Positions 18,161 to 26,801 of a stretch of DNA of 33,920 nt are shown here, one piece after another. A program made the translations under genes and the position numbers. This stretch comes from Candidatus Poribacteria bacterium (GTDB lineage: Bacteria; Poribacteria; WGA-4E; WGA-3G). The notes below the pieces were generated by a model that was not told where the DNA came from, searched no databases, and saw only the letters and a program-made list of their open reading frames with translations. Position 1 is the stretch's first letter. Each line of letters starts with the position of its first letter. The stretch covers positions 1 through 33,920 of the forward strand of contig VYCT01000304.1 in assembly GCA_009843785.1 (NCBI GenBank), read 5' to 3'.

Positions 18161-18468
18161 GAAAATCTCCTTGAGGAAATGTTTGGCGTTGGGAAAGCCT
18201 AAGAATTTTTGAGGCTTTTAAATCGATTTCCAAAAATAGATAACGAATTTAAATATCTGTGGGTTTACTACAAACATACTGTTCCTACGGAACTCAGGAG
18301 CGAACATTCACCTCACAGTTTATATCTGATATGCAAGAGGTTTCGGTTTCGGAAGACTTTTCTGAGTGCAGGAAACACGCCTTTTTTCTAAAATTGACAC
18401 TTATGGTTCACTTATAGTGACACACTTTAAGGGCGAAAAAGGTGCATTATTTTATGTAAAAGTCGATT
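18161..18468. repeat. Leader region of the TPR gene with a GTTCC hairpin
   Basis: This 308-base gap contains a palindrome gttcc-tac-ggaac at 18281-18293, the same type as 7853-7865, and both are followed by ctca. Another stem, aaagcct at 18194-18200 against aggcttt at 18212-18218, lies in the untranslated leader of the TPR transcript, about 35 bases before the start codon. It could affect translation but has no known match. The remainder is AT-rich. No firm promoter call can be made. Confidence 0.45.
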
Positions 18469-18879
18469 TTAATCAGGTTCGCTAAAGACTTCCATCCCAG
18501 CGGAGCCGTCTGCGACCTTACGAATTTGCTTCTCAAACCCCGGTGGCGAGAGCGTCCACGTAATCCAAAGCGGTTCGTCGCCTGTGTTGACGAAACGGTG
18601 TTCGACATTGGGTGGGAGATAGATAACTGTGCCGGGTTTCAGGTCAGCGACTTCATCACCGACGAAGGCTTTGCCTTGTCCTCCATAGACAAAAATAATT
18701 TCTTCTGCTTCGCTGTGGGAATGGATAGGAATTTCGCTATTTGGATCAATCTCCTCTAACCCCATTGCGAAATGCTCAGTATTCGCCGTATTTGGTTGGA
18801 TGAGTGTGTAGAGTGTTCGCGGTGCATCGCCTTCAATACGGACAACTTCGGCATCTTCTTTGTGGTAGATATGTTTCAT
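18469..18879 (-). CDS. Single-domain cupin protein
   Basis: The 136-residue protein has both cupin motifs. Motif 1 is PIHSHSEAEEIIFVYGG, with metal-ligand candidates H53, H55 and E59/E60. Motif 2 is PGTVIYLPPNVEHRF, with H94. All expected ligands are present, so a metal-binding, catalytically competent or ligand-binding cupin is likely. A GAGGAA ribosome site lies just before the ATG. It is downstream of the GH32-like propeller gene on the same strand, separated by 157 bases that hold two repeat copies. Cupins next to sugar-processing genes are often sugar isomerases or sugar-binding regulators, but stand-alone cupins of this size have many roles. No substrate can be named. Confidence 0.85.
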   Translation of the reverse strand: MKHIYHKEDAEVVRIEGDAPRTLYTLIQPNTANTEHFAMGLEEIDPNSEIPIHSHSEAEEIIFVYGGQGKAFVGDEVADLKPGTVIYLPPNVEHRFVNTGDEPLWITWTLSPPGFEKQIRKVADGSAGMEVFSEPD

Positions 18880-18906
18880 TTTTTCCTCAGGTGGTAAAAG
18901 TTTGGT

Positions 18907-18974
18907 TCAAATATCGCGAGTAAAACTCGCTCCTACAAGACGAGTCAAATATCGCGAGTAAAACTCGCTCCTAC
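18907..18974. repeat. Two tandem GCGAG REP elements
   Basis: Two copies, 38 bases apart, share tcaaatatcgcgag and the rest of the unit. Each is a 5-base stem, gcgag/ctcgc, with loop taaaa (stems at 18916-18930 and 18954-18968), followed by TCCTAC. Read on the minus strand each starts GTAGGAGCGAG. The pair sits between the propeller gene and the cupin gene. Confidence 0.8.
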
Positions 18975-19036
18975 TGGTAGATATGATCTTGTAAGCAATA
19001 CAACTTGAAACTGGACGTAGCAATAGTCTCCAGTGA

Positions 19037-20428
19037 TTAAACGAACCAGTAGGAATATAGACTCGCGTTCTTGAGTTGAAACCGGAGTCGGGCCTCCTTG
19101 CCCTTGATTGCTTCCAATGAACGGCTAAATTCGACATTTGCATCTAATTGATCTCCGACGATTTGCTGAGAGGTATAATTCTCCAAAGGTGTCCCAATAT
19201 CATCGGTGACGGAGACGATGACATAGCCTTGACTTGCATCGACGTTGAGGTGTAATTCTCCGCCATCAATTGCCAAAGGCTTTGTCAGCATGTATCCTTC
19301 CATCTCACCTGCATCAAGGGAGACAAAGCCATCCCGTCGTAAGGTCGCCAAGCCGAGCATGGACTTGTGCTTACGCTGGATCTGTTTGAACTTCCTACCC
19401 GTGTGCGGTCCGTTCACGCCACCGTAATAGAAATAGATTTGGTCGTTGTGTGTGATGAAATTCTGGCTAATCCGCGTCATGCCGTCTTCCCAACTGCCAG
19501 GCTGTCCGAGCGTCAGGAAAGTCTGTCGGTCTAAAACGCGTTGCCAGCGGATACCGTCACGGCTCGTCGCGAGCGATGTGTCAATCGTGCCATCAACGCC
19601 TTCGCGATAGACCCAGATCATACCGAGATAGATGCCTTCGTAGATGTTGATCGGCATGCCGTAAATTTGCGTGCCTTCTTCATCAACAGCGTCGCATTCA
19701 AAGACACGTTCTGGCTCGCTGAAATTGACCGCGTCGGGACTTTCGGCGCGTGCGGTTTTACGTCCGCCTGCCCCGAATCGCCCAAAGACGACATACCTCT
19801 GTATTTTCGGATCCCACACCAAGGATTGGGTTGTGTCACTATCAATGGGAATAACCGGATTCGTTTCGCAGTCCGTCCAGTGAATACCGTCTGGTGAAAA
19901 GGACATCCACATACCGTCTCCGTCACCGTGTCCCCAGATCGTGCGCCCTTCATATTCAACAAAGGTGTCAATCCCGCCATGTTCCCAATAAAATCCTTTG
20001 TACCGACGCGCGGGATCGGTTTCATGTTCATCGTAGAGGATAGCCGCACCCTCGCAGTTTGTGCGTCCGATGTCAACGAGATTGTTTTCGGTACTGCCTT
20101 CAAAATCGACTTGATTGAGGACAGGCTTTTCCCAGTGCACACCATCGGTCGAAGTCGCATAAGCGAGGAGTGTTATATTGCCGAGTGCACTTCGTTGACG
20201 GATTTGCACCATGCCATCGGCGTAAGGTCCTGTGAGATACCACATCTTAAACAATGAATCTTGCGGGTCGTAGAGCACCGTGCCGTAGAGGGATGCGATG
20301 CTCTCCCACGGATTCTCGCCTCGTAAAATAGGATTATTCGGATGCCGTTGCGGTTGGTGCATCCGGCGATACACCCCTTCCATTCGGGTGATGTGATGCA
20401 GATCAAGGAAAAGGTAGCGGTGTTCCAT
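19037..20428 (-). CDS. GH32-like five-bladed propeller protein (putative glycoside hydrolase)
   Basis: The start at 20428 is preferred because AAGGA lies about 9 bases upstream. An ATG at 20452 adds eight residues but has no ribosome site. The 463-residue protein shows repeated blade motifs of the S-x-DG-x-x-W type (STDGVHWEKP, SPDGIHWTD, SRDGIRWQR) and ends in a beta-sandwich closing LRFQLKNASLYSYWF. It is homologous along its length to the gene at 31522-33018. The GH32 nucleophile motif WMNDPNG is not present, so the catalytic residues cannot be assigned by analogy, and a non-catalytic or unusual hydrolase is possible. No signal peptide is evident. It diverges from the WD40 gene at 20637 and precedes the cupin gene. 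Confidence 0.75.
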   Translation of the reverse strand: MEHRYLFLDLHHITRMEGVYRRMHQPQRHPNNPILRGENPWESIASLYGTVLYDPQDSLFKMWYLTGPYADGMVQIRQRSALGNITLLAYATSTDGVHWEKPVLNQVDFEGSTENNLVDIGRTNCEGAAILYDEHETDPARRYKGFYWEHGGIDTFVEYEGRTIWGHGDGDGMWMSFSPDGIHWTDCETNPVIPIDSDTTQSLVWDPKIQRYVVFGRFGAGGRKTARAESPDAVNFSEPERVFECDAVDEEGTQIYGMPINIYEGIYLGMIWVYREGVDGTIDTSLATSRDGIRWQRVLDRQTFLTLGQPGSWEDGMTRISQNFITHNDQIYFYYGGVNGPHTGRKFKQIQRKHKSMLGLATLRRDGFVSLDAGEMEGYMLTKPLAIDGGELHLNVDASQGYVIVSVTDDIGTPLENYTSQQIVGDQLDANVEFSRSLEAIKGKEARLRFQLKNASLYSYWFV

Positions 20429-20447
20429 GTGAAGATTCCTTAGAAAT

Positions 20448-20520
20448 TCCATGCCTTTTGTGCAGACATGTTATCATAAATTTGAAGGTGAGTCTATGAA
20501 AAAATAGAGAGTTTTTCAGT
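20448..20520. repeat. Duplicated WD40-gene leader, copy 1
   Basis: The stretch from about 20456 (ttttgtgcagacatgttatc) onward resembles 23672-23737 upstream of the sigma-WD40 gene. Shared blocks are ttgtgcaga, ggttatcata-type, gaggt-gtcta and a purine-rich tail. The two WD40 genes therefore appear to have been duplicated together with part of their upstream region. The block lies in the divergent gap between the propeller and WD40 genes. Confidence 0.55.
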
Positions 20521-20636
20521 GCCATTTGACAATCTCCAATCGGTGTGTTATGCTTTTATGAGGAACTTTGATATAAGAATTTAGTCCGTAGGCGTGGTTC
20601 AAAGAAACCCAACGCATGACAAAGGAAACTTTGGAA

Positions 20637-22403
20637 ATGAAAATCACACGACTCATTCTTCTCACACTACTCTTGGTTGCAATCCTGTTCATACCAGCAC
20701 TTTTGGCGGAAGATTATAACGGGTGGCAACTGCCTGAAGGTGCAAAACTACGGCTCGGAAAGGGTAGCCTATATGATATCAAATTCACGCCGGATAGTAA
20801 CCGTATCGCGGTTGCAACCAGCATCGGGATTTGGATATACGATGCACACACAGGAGAAGAACTCGCGCTTCTTGTAGGACATGCGGATATAGTTACCTCA
20901 TTGGGTTTCCCTGCGGATGGACGTTTCTTGGCGAGTGGGAGTTTAGATGGAACTGTCCGATTGTGGGACATAGAGACCGGTAAGCAGATGGCACTCTTTG
21001 CCGGACATTGGCGTGGCATTAAGGCCATTGCGGTGTCGCCTGATGGGAAAATTGTCGTCAGTGGTGGTGGATTGGAAGGCAGGCTTATCTTCTGGGATGC
21101 GGAGACTGGCGAACAGATTAAACAGCATACCCGATACACAGATAACCTGATCCATACGTTCAAAATTTTCCTTGATAGGAGTAGAACACTGACAGATCCT
21201 AATGCGATTGAAGGTCTTGCTTTTTCATTGGATGGGAAAACTTTTGTGAGCGGACATTCGGATGGTATCATACGACTCTGGGATGCAGGGACCGGACGAA
21301 AACTGTCCCTGATCAAAGCGGATAAACATGCGTTTATTAGGAGTTTGGCACTTTCTCCTGATGGAAAAACGCTTGCCAGTAGTTTACCAAATACAGGCGT
21401 TTTGTTACATACACTCCAAAACGGCAAACGGCTGTCACACAGGCCGGTTCATCACGCGCATTTTCCGGAAAATTTGATATTTTCACCAGATGGCACTACA
21501 CTTATCGGCACAGGTGGGTATTATGAGAAGGATAGAGATACTTTCTATGAGGGATGGGATATTCACATTCACGTATGGAAGGTAGACACTGGTGCGCTGT
21601 TAAGGTCGTTCCCTACGCATGATAAAGGTAGGGTGAGAACATTGGCACTCTCACCAGATGGAAATATCCTCCTGACCAGTAGCCGGGACGGCACGATCCG
21701 CTCATGGGACCTAGCAACAGGAAAACATACCAGATTCACGACAGGACATGGCGGATTCTACAGTAGGATCCTGCTGTTCTCTGACGATGGGAAAACACTT
21801 ACAAAGTGGAAAGATAAAGACCTTGTCCAGTCGTGGAATATAGAGACGGGGACACAACTCACCCTCCAGCAAAACGTTAGGCAAACCGAACAACGCATCC
21901 ATCAGTTATTGTTTCACTCGCCGAATGACAAAACCTTTCTGGGATTCAACTCGGATTGGACGCACATTCGGCTCCGAGATGTTGAGACCGGGCACCGTAT
22001 TGCTGACATTACGGGACATAAGGACATAATCCATGCATGGGCGTTTTCACCTGACAGCAAAACCCTGGCAACCGCCAGCAGAGATATGACGATTCAGTTG
22101 TGGGAAATAACTACCGGCAAACAGATTCAGAGGTTTCAGACGCATACGGTCACACCCACCGCTGTGGCTTTTTCAGGGGATGGAAAAATCCTCGCGGGTG
22201 GGGTATATGATAGCCGGTTGGGCAGATCACATCTGATTCGGTTGTGGGAACTGCCGAGTGGACATGTGCTGACGAACCTCGTTGGGCATACCGGAGGTAT
22301 TGACGCACTGCGATTTTCAGATGATGGGAAAACGCTTGCGAGCAGCGATAGTAATATTATTCTCCTTTGGGATTTGGATAAGATTCTTCAGGGAGAAAAA
22401 TAG
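20637..22403 (+). CDS. Exported WD40-repeat protein, paralogue of the sigma-WD40 fusion
   Basis: The start at 20637 is chosen because AAAGGA lies about 10 bases upstream and a secretion signal begins there (MKITR, hydrophobic core, cleavage after LLA before ED). An ATG at 20616 has no ribosome site. The 588-residue mature part begins with WQLPEGAKLRLGKG and contains twelve WD40-type units (GH..V..LAFSPDGK.LAS...D.TIRLWD). Several are degenerate in the middle, so it may be two propellers. Its opening and first repeats are nearly the same as residues 316 onward of the sigma fusion at 24131. It has no catalytic domain and probably acts as a periplasmic or cell-surface binding scaffold. The ligand is unknown. 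Confidence 0.85.
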   Translation: MKITRLILLTLLLVAILFIPALLAEDYNGWQLPEGAKLRLGKGSLYDIKFTPDSNRIAVATSIGIWIYDAHTGEELALLVGHADIVTSLGFPADGRFLASGSLDGTVRLWDIETGKQMALFAGHWRGIKAIAVSPDGKIVVSGGGLEGRLIFWDAETGEQIKQHTRYTDNLIHTFKIFLDRSRTLTDPNAIEGLAFSLDGKTFVSGHSDGIIRLWDAGTGRKLSLIKADKHAFIRSLALSPDGKTLASSLPNTGVLLHTLQNGKRLSHRPVHHAHFPENLIFSPDGTTLIGTGGYYEKDRDTFYEGWDIHIHVWKVDTGALLRSFPTHDKGRVRTLALSPDGNILLTSSRDGTIRSWDLATGKHTRFTTGHGGFYSRILLFSDDGKTLTKWKDKDLVQSWNIETGTQLTLQQNVRQTEQRIHQLLFHSPNDKTFLGFNSDWTHIRLRDVETGHRIADITGHKDIIHAWAFSPDSKTLATASRDMTIQLWEITTGKQIQRFQTHTVTPTAVAFSGDGKILAGGVYDSRLGRSHLIRLWELPSGHVLTNLVGHTGGIDALRFSDDGKTLASSDSNIILLWDLDKILQGEK

Positions 22404-22426
22404 TAGTATTAGATTCACCGGTTGGG

Positions 22427-23563
22427 TTACAACACGCGTATTTCTTCAAATAGAGCCAACTGTTGAGGGTAATCCGTTGGGAGTGCCCGGATTTCTTGGT
22501 AACCCTCAAAGAAAATTGTCTGTTCATCTTCACTGAAATGGCGTGAAAGCGTTAGAATATCTGAGAGATAATAACCGAATCCGAACTCCATCACGTCAAT
22601 TGGGCAGGGTTGTCCATCCGAGACAATGATATTGTGCGGTTCCAGGTCCGAGTGAATGAGCCCAAAAACGTCTCGTTCTTCACCGTGTTCTGCGACAAAC
22701 TGTGAAAAGCGTAAAGAAAGAGAGGAAAGTTTTGCAAGTTCCTCCGCCGAGGTGTCCGTATCGCTTCCAAGTGCTGCTTCAATTTTTGCTGTAATCCAGT
22801 CTGTATCGTACCGCGGGCGGGTGAACCAGTTCGGTAATTCTAATGTTTCCGACACAGCGTGCATGCGTCCCACCATGATTCCAAGCTTCCGAATCAGTTC
22901 CGGTGTTTTTTCTGCTGCGGGGAGTCCGTGAAGCGTCTCACCGGGAATCCAATCGTATACAGTTGCATAGCGCGGTGATAAGTCGTTTGGAGAGGGGCAT
23001 TGAATCATTTCTCCATCACGTCCAGGCACGGGAGAGAGGGTCCTGATGCTTGCTTCGTTCCAAAGGGCTTGTAACCAATAGATTTTAGATCGAATTTCAT
23101 GGATAGAGGTTCCAGCTCGATGGAGTCTCAGTGTGAACCGTGCGTCCGCAGTATCTAAGAAAAACAACATATTCGCGACATCAAATCCAATACCACTAAT
23201 TTGGAATGAAACGTTATTCAATTCATACAACGTAACAGCGGCTTTTACATAGTGCCAATCGGTGACAAGGTATTGTAAGATATTTCTGTTATAAACTATC
23301 AAAATGCCATTGTCACAAGCGTGTCGTGTCGATTCGGATACAAATGTTCGCTGTTCGTCATTGAGTGAATCCAAGAAGGTAACGATGGCAGGATCAATCT
23401 GTGGGTGTGGGTCAGAAATGGCTTCAAGCCAATACTGTCTACATTTATCATGACAATCGATTCGGTAGACGGGTAGGGACGGATCGCGATACCAATCAGG
23501 AGAATTTTCGATAGCGTATTCGACTTGAGTCTGACAAAATGGGCACGACATTTTCTCTGCCAT
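22427..23563 (-). CDS. APH-type phosphotransferase with N-terminal zinc-ribbon-like segment
   Basis: The 378-residue protein opens with CPFC (C7, C10) and IDCHDKC (C37, C41), four cysteines spaced like a zinc ribbon. A kinase fold of the aminoglycoside phosphotransferase/choline kinase superfamily follows. Its Brenner-type catalytic loop is HSDLEPHNIIV at about 296, and the Mg-binding segment is IDVMEFGFG about 16 residues later. AAGGAG lies 10 bases before the ATG. Typical APH enzymes lack a cysteine-rich N-terminus. The true substrate (antibiotic, sugar, amino alcohol or protein) cannot be read from the sequence, and nothing in the context suggests resistance. The gene sits on the minus strand between the two WD40 genes. 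It converges on the first one, with 23 bases between the two stop codons. Confidence 0.8.
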   Translation of the reverse strand: MAEKMSCPFCQTQVEYAIENSPDWYRDPSLPVYRIDCHDKCRQYWLEAISDPHPQIDPAIVTFLDSLNDEQRTFVSESTRHACDNGILIVYNRNILQYLVTDWHYVKAAVTLYELNNVSFQISGIGFDVANMLFFLDTADARFTLRLHRAGTSIHEIRSKIYWLQALWNEASIRTLSPVPGRDGEMIQCPSPNDLSPRYATVYDWIPGETLHGLPAAEKTPELIRKLGIMVGRMHAVSETLELPNWFTRPRYDTDWITAKIEAALGSDTDTSAEELAKLSSLSLRFSQFVAEHGEERDVFGLIHSDLEPHNIIVSDGQPCPIDVMEFGFGYYLSDILTLSRHFSEDEQTIFFEGYQEIRALPTDYPQQLALFEEIRVL

Positions 23564-23737
23564 AGTGGTGCTTCTCCTTCATCGGGGTTGCAAACCCCTC
23601 CTATAAAAGATTAAAATCCATCCCTGTCCGTTTTTTCAATGAAAACAAAATTCAAATAGGGTTATGCTATGTTTCTTGTGCAGATAGGTTATCATAGATC
23701 TGGAGGTAGGTCTATAGAAAACAGAGGGTCCTCAACT
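23564..23737. repeat. GGGGTT REP and duplicated WD40 leader, copy 2
   Basis: A palindrome ggggtt-gca-aacccc lies at 23584-23598, followed by TCCTAT. It is the same layout as the other palindromes in the window except for the final base of the CTAC tail. From about 23672 the sequence matches the leader at 20456-20519 with scattered changes (ttgtgcaga, ggttatcata, gaggt, gtctat). It lies upstream of the sigma-WD40 gene and supports a segmental duplication of leader plus WD40 module. Confidence 0.55.
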
Positions 23738-23859
23738 CAGAGCCATTCAGTTTTCGGTTTTTCAGGCATTTTCGCGGAGGGATCGCGAGCACAGCTCGCT
23801 CCCACCGGGAAGAGATGTGTACGAAAAAATCGGAGTTATGTGACAATTGAATGGCTCTG
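23738..23859. mobile_element. MITE-like 122-bp element with a REP inside
   Basis: The ends are perfect 12-base inverted repeats: cagagccattca at 23738-23749 and tgaatggctctg at 23848-23859. The flanks are near-identical 10-base direct repeats: gtcctcaact at 23728-23737 and gtcctcagct at 23860-23869. The interior contains a GCGAG REP, gcgag-cacag-ctcgc at 23785-23799 followed by TCCCAC. It codes for nothing. The layout suggests a small non-autonomous transposable element, or a larger REP-derived inverted unit, inserted in the upstream region of the sigma-WD40 gene. No transposase is in the window. Confidence 0.5.
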
Positions 23860-24130
23860 GTCCTCAGCTCAAAGTATATAGACTATTAGCTGGATCTATG
23901 GTATAATTCCACTAACAGAAAGCGGGCAAATCGAGCAACAGGGGTACAATCCTCCTCCCTCTCACTATCTGTAAAAAGATAGAATTTTCAACATCCTTTA
24001 CATGTTCCCACATCTATCGGCAAAGTTCACAATCAAGAATTGGCGGAATTGTGAAACTTTTTTATTTTAAGTCGCATCGTTAATAATTATGGACATAAAA
24101 CAGTGAACATTCCTTTTTTAGAGGTATCCG
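23860..24130 (+). promoter_or_regulatory. Upstream region of the sigma-WD40 gene
   Basis: This AT-rich stretch of about 270 bases carries the ribosome site AGAGGT 5 bases before the ATG and presumably the promoter. No match to a housekeeping or ECF promoter strong enough to report was seen. ECF genes often control themselves, so this stretch is the natural place for a self-recognised promoter. The bases gtgaacattcc at about 24101 are a weak candidate only. Confidence 0.3.
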
Positions 24131-26758
24131 ATGAAACACGACGATGCTAAGCTCATCCAACGCGTGCTTGACGGTGATGATACTGCGTTCTCCACACTTG
24201 TAAAAAAACACCAAAAACCGGTGCACGCGCTCGCGTGGCGGAAAACTGGAGATTTTCATGTCGCCGAAGAGATTACGCAAGATACCTTCCTAAAAGCGTA
24301 TCAGAACCTTTCGACGCTCAAGGAACCACAGAAGTTTGCAGGTTGGCTTTATGTGATAGCGGCGAACTACTGCAAGATGTGGAGGCGCAAGAAACGTTTG
24401 TCCACACAGTCATTGGAAGACACAAACAGCGCGGAATTAGAAAGAGCGAGCTATTCTGGATATGTCATTGCGGAAAACGAACGGACAACCGCAGAAGCGC
24501 AGCGCGAAGTCGTCAAGAAGCTGCTTGCCAAACTTCAGGAGAGTGACCGGATCGTCATCACGCTCTACTACCTTGGGGGAATGACGTATGAAGAGATAAG
24601 TGAGTTTTTGGGTGTATCGGTAAGTACGATTAAGAGTCGTCTCTACCGTGCGCGGCAACGTTTAAAAAAGGAGGAGCCGATGATACGAGAGGCTTTAGGC
24701 AATTTCCAAATCACACCGAATCTGACAGAGAATATCATACGTGAAATTTCGCGTCTGAAACCGGTCGCGCCACCGAACAGTAAACCGTTGGTGCCGTGGG
24801 TGCTCGCTGCGTCTACGTTGGCAGTCGTCCTTTTAATGTTAGGTATTGGTAGTCAATACTTGTCGCGTTTCCAAAAGCCGTATAGTTTCGATGCTGCATC
24901 AGAGATGACAGTGGAATTGATTGAGGCACCTATTGTGCTAAACCTCGAATCCAAGCCTGATGTTCGGACGCAGTTGGGAAATGTCAATGCACCGAGCAAA
25001 AGTGATACTGGCAACCAGCAGCCTAACGATGTGTCGGCATCAGTTGCAGACGCAGAATCAGCGGAAACAGATACAGATTATTCCCAATGGCAGCTTCCTG
25101 AAGATGCCAAATTTCGGCTCGGAAAAGGCACCTTACATGACATCAAATATACACCAGATGGCAATCGCATAGCAGTTGTAACAGATATAGGCATTTGGAT
25201 ATACGACGCGCAGACAGGAAAGGAACTCATCCTCCTGACAGGACATACGCGTAGGGTTACCTCATTGGGTTTCCCGGCAGATGGACGCTTCCTCGCAAGT
25301 GGTAGCGGTGATGGAACAGTCCGGTTGTGGGATATAGACAGCGGGAAACAAACTGCTGTTTTTGCTGGACACTTGGGCGGAATTGCAGCTATTGCAGTGT
25401 CACCTGATGGAAAAACTGTCGTCAGTGGCGACGACTGGAAAGGCACACTGATCCTCTGGGATACAGAGACCGGTGAACAGATTAAACGCCACACCACATA
25501 TACGGACAACTTGATTCGCAGACTCCAAATTTCTCTTGATAAGCATAGAACTGTGACGTATCCAAATGCTATTGCAGCACTCGCATTTTCACCGGACGGG
25601 AAAATTTTTGCGAGCGGGCATCGGGACAGCATTCTGCGGCTCTGGGATTCAGAAAACGGACGAAAACTTTCAACCCTGAGAGATCACAAACGTGGTTGGA
25701 TTGAAGGGTTGGCATTTTCACCGGACGGGGAAACGCTTGCCAGTAGTACGATAGATGGGGTCATTTCGTATACATTCCCGAAAGGCAAACCACAGTCACA
25801 CATCACTCTAAAGAAAAGCTCGCCGAAACACTTGGTGTTCGCTCCGGATAGCAAAACCCTCATCGGTTTCGATTGGAGATCTTGGGATGGAGAAAATGAA
25901 GACCTCCACGTATGGGACACAGCTACTGGCCAACGTCTTCAATCTATTTACACAAAACATACGGATCAACATGAAGCCTTAGCAATTTCCCCTGATGGGA
26001 ACACTATCTTAACTGGCAGCTGGGATGGTACAATTCACCAGTGGCGGACGGCAACAGGAACATATCTCTCTACTTTCACCACAGGGCACGGTAGAGGTGC
26101 CAGTGCACTGACGTTTTCTGATAATGGACAGACAGTTATGAGTCGGCTTGTGCTTTATGGTAGCGAAGATCAACATCTGTTTTGGGATACAACCACGGGT
26201 GTCCAAATCTCAGCACCTGACATCACAGAAACCATTAAAAAAACGCTCGGCAAACAATCTCCGAATTTACCCAATCCTGTTATCTCTGCCAAGATTGACG
26301 AAGATCGAAAACACATTCAGGTCCAGGACATCGCAACCGGTCGCGAAATGTACCGAATCACGGAACATAAAAGCGATATCTGGACGTTCGCGTTCTCACC
26401 CGATAGGAAAATCCTTGCGAGTGGTAGCGATGATATGACGATTCGGTTGTGGGATACCATCACCGGTAACGAAATGCTGACACTTCCAACCTATACAAAC
26501 ACGGTCTTTGCTGTGGCATTCTCACCTGATGGGAAAATCCTCGCGGGTGGCAGTGTATACGATAGCCAGTTAGGCAGATCAGACCTCATTCGCCTGTGGG
26601 AAATTCCGAGTGGACGGATATTGGTAACTTTTACTGGACACACAAGTACTGTCAGGGTCCTGCGATTCTCACCTGATGGAAAGACCCTCGCCAGCAGCGG
26701 TGATGATGGCACGATTCTCCTCTGGGACTTGGATAGAACCGTTCAGAGAGAAAGATAA
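24131..26758 (+). CDS. ECF-type sigma factor fused through one membrane helix to a WD40 domain
   Basis: The 875-residue protein has four parts. Sigma region 2 is at about 10-80 (VAEEITQDTFLKAYQNL, FAGWLYVIAANYCKMWRR). Sigma region 4 is at about 117-180 (YEEISEFLGVSVSTIKSRL, a helix-turn-helix). One membrane helix at about 221-242 (PWVLAASTLAVVLLMLGIG) is followed by a 70-residue linker rich in S, D, E and Q. A WD40 domain runs from about 316 to the end. The WD40 part is closely similar to the exported protein at 20637-22403. Because that relative has a secretion signal directly before the same domain, the WD40 part here is most simply placed outside the membrane, with the sigma part inside. 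No separate anti-sigma gene is present. Activation could involve proteolytic release or ligand-driven change. Target genes are unknown. Confidence 0.88.
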   Translation: MKHDDAKLIQRVLDGDDTAFSTLVKKHQKPVHALAWRKTGDFHVAEEITQDTFLKAYQNLSTLKEPQKFAGWLYVIAANYCKMWRRKKRLSTQSLEDTNSAELERASYSGYVIAENERTTAEAQREVVKKLLAKLQESDRIVITLYYLGGMTYEEISEFLGVSVSTIKSRLYRARQRLKKEEPMIREALGNFQITPNLTENIIREISRLKPVAPPNSKPLVPWVLAASTLAVVLLMLGIGSQYLSRFQKPYSFDAASEMTVELIEAPIVLNLESKPDVRTQLGNVNAPSKSDTGNQQPNDVSASVADAESAETDTDYSQWQLPEDAKFRLGKGTLHDIKYTPDGNRIAVVTDIGIWIYDAQTGKELILLTGHTRRVTSLGFPADGRFLASGSGDGTVRLWDIDSGKQTAVFAGHLGGIAAIAVSPDGKTVVSGDDWKGTLILWDTETGEQIKRHTTYTDNLIRRLQISLDKHRTVTYPNAIAALAFSPDGKIFASGHRDSILRLWDSENGRKLSTLRDHKRGWIEGLAFSPDGETLASSTIDGVISYTFPKGKPQSHITLKKSSPKHLVFAPDSKTLIGFDWRSWDGENEDLHVWDTATGQRLQSIYTKHTDQHEALAISPDGNTILTGSWDGTIHQWRTATGTYLSTFTTGHGRGASALTFSDNGQTVMSRLVLYGSEDQHLFWDTTTGVQISAPDITETIKKTLGKQSPNLPNPVISAKIDEDRKHIQVQDIATGREMYRITEHKSDIWTFAFSPDRKILASGSDDMTIRLWDTITGNEMLTLPTYTNTVFAVAFSPDGKILAGGSVYDSQLGRSDLIRLWEIPSGRILVTFTGHTSTVRVLRFSPDGKTLASSGDDGTILLWDLDRTVQRER

Positions 26759-26801
26759 ATGTTGTGTTTATCCGACACGCTTTATAGGGGAACACTGATT
26801 C

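Noticed and set aside
22427-23563. Aminoglycoside resistance gene
   Set aside because: Only the general kinase motifs fit. The cysteine-rich start and the context argue against it, and no specific resistance family was recognised.
23669-23881. 70-codon open frame upstream of the sigma-WD40 gene
   Set aside because: It spans the duplicated leader and the inverted-end element, with no family match and no ribosome site.
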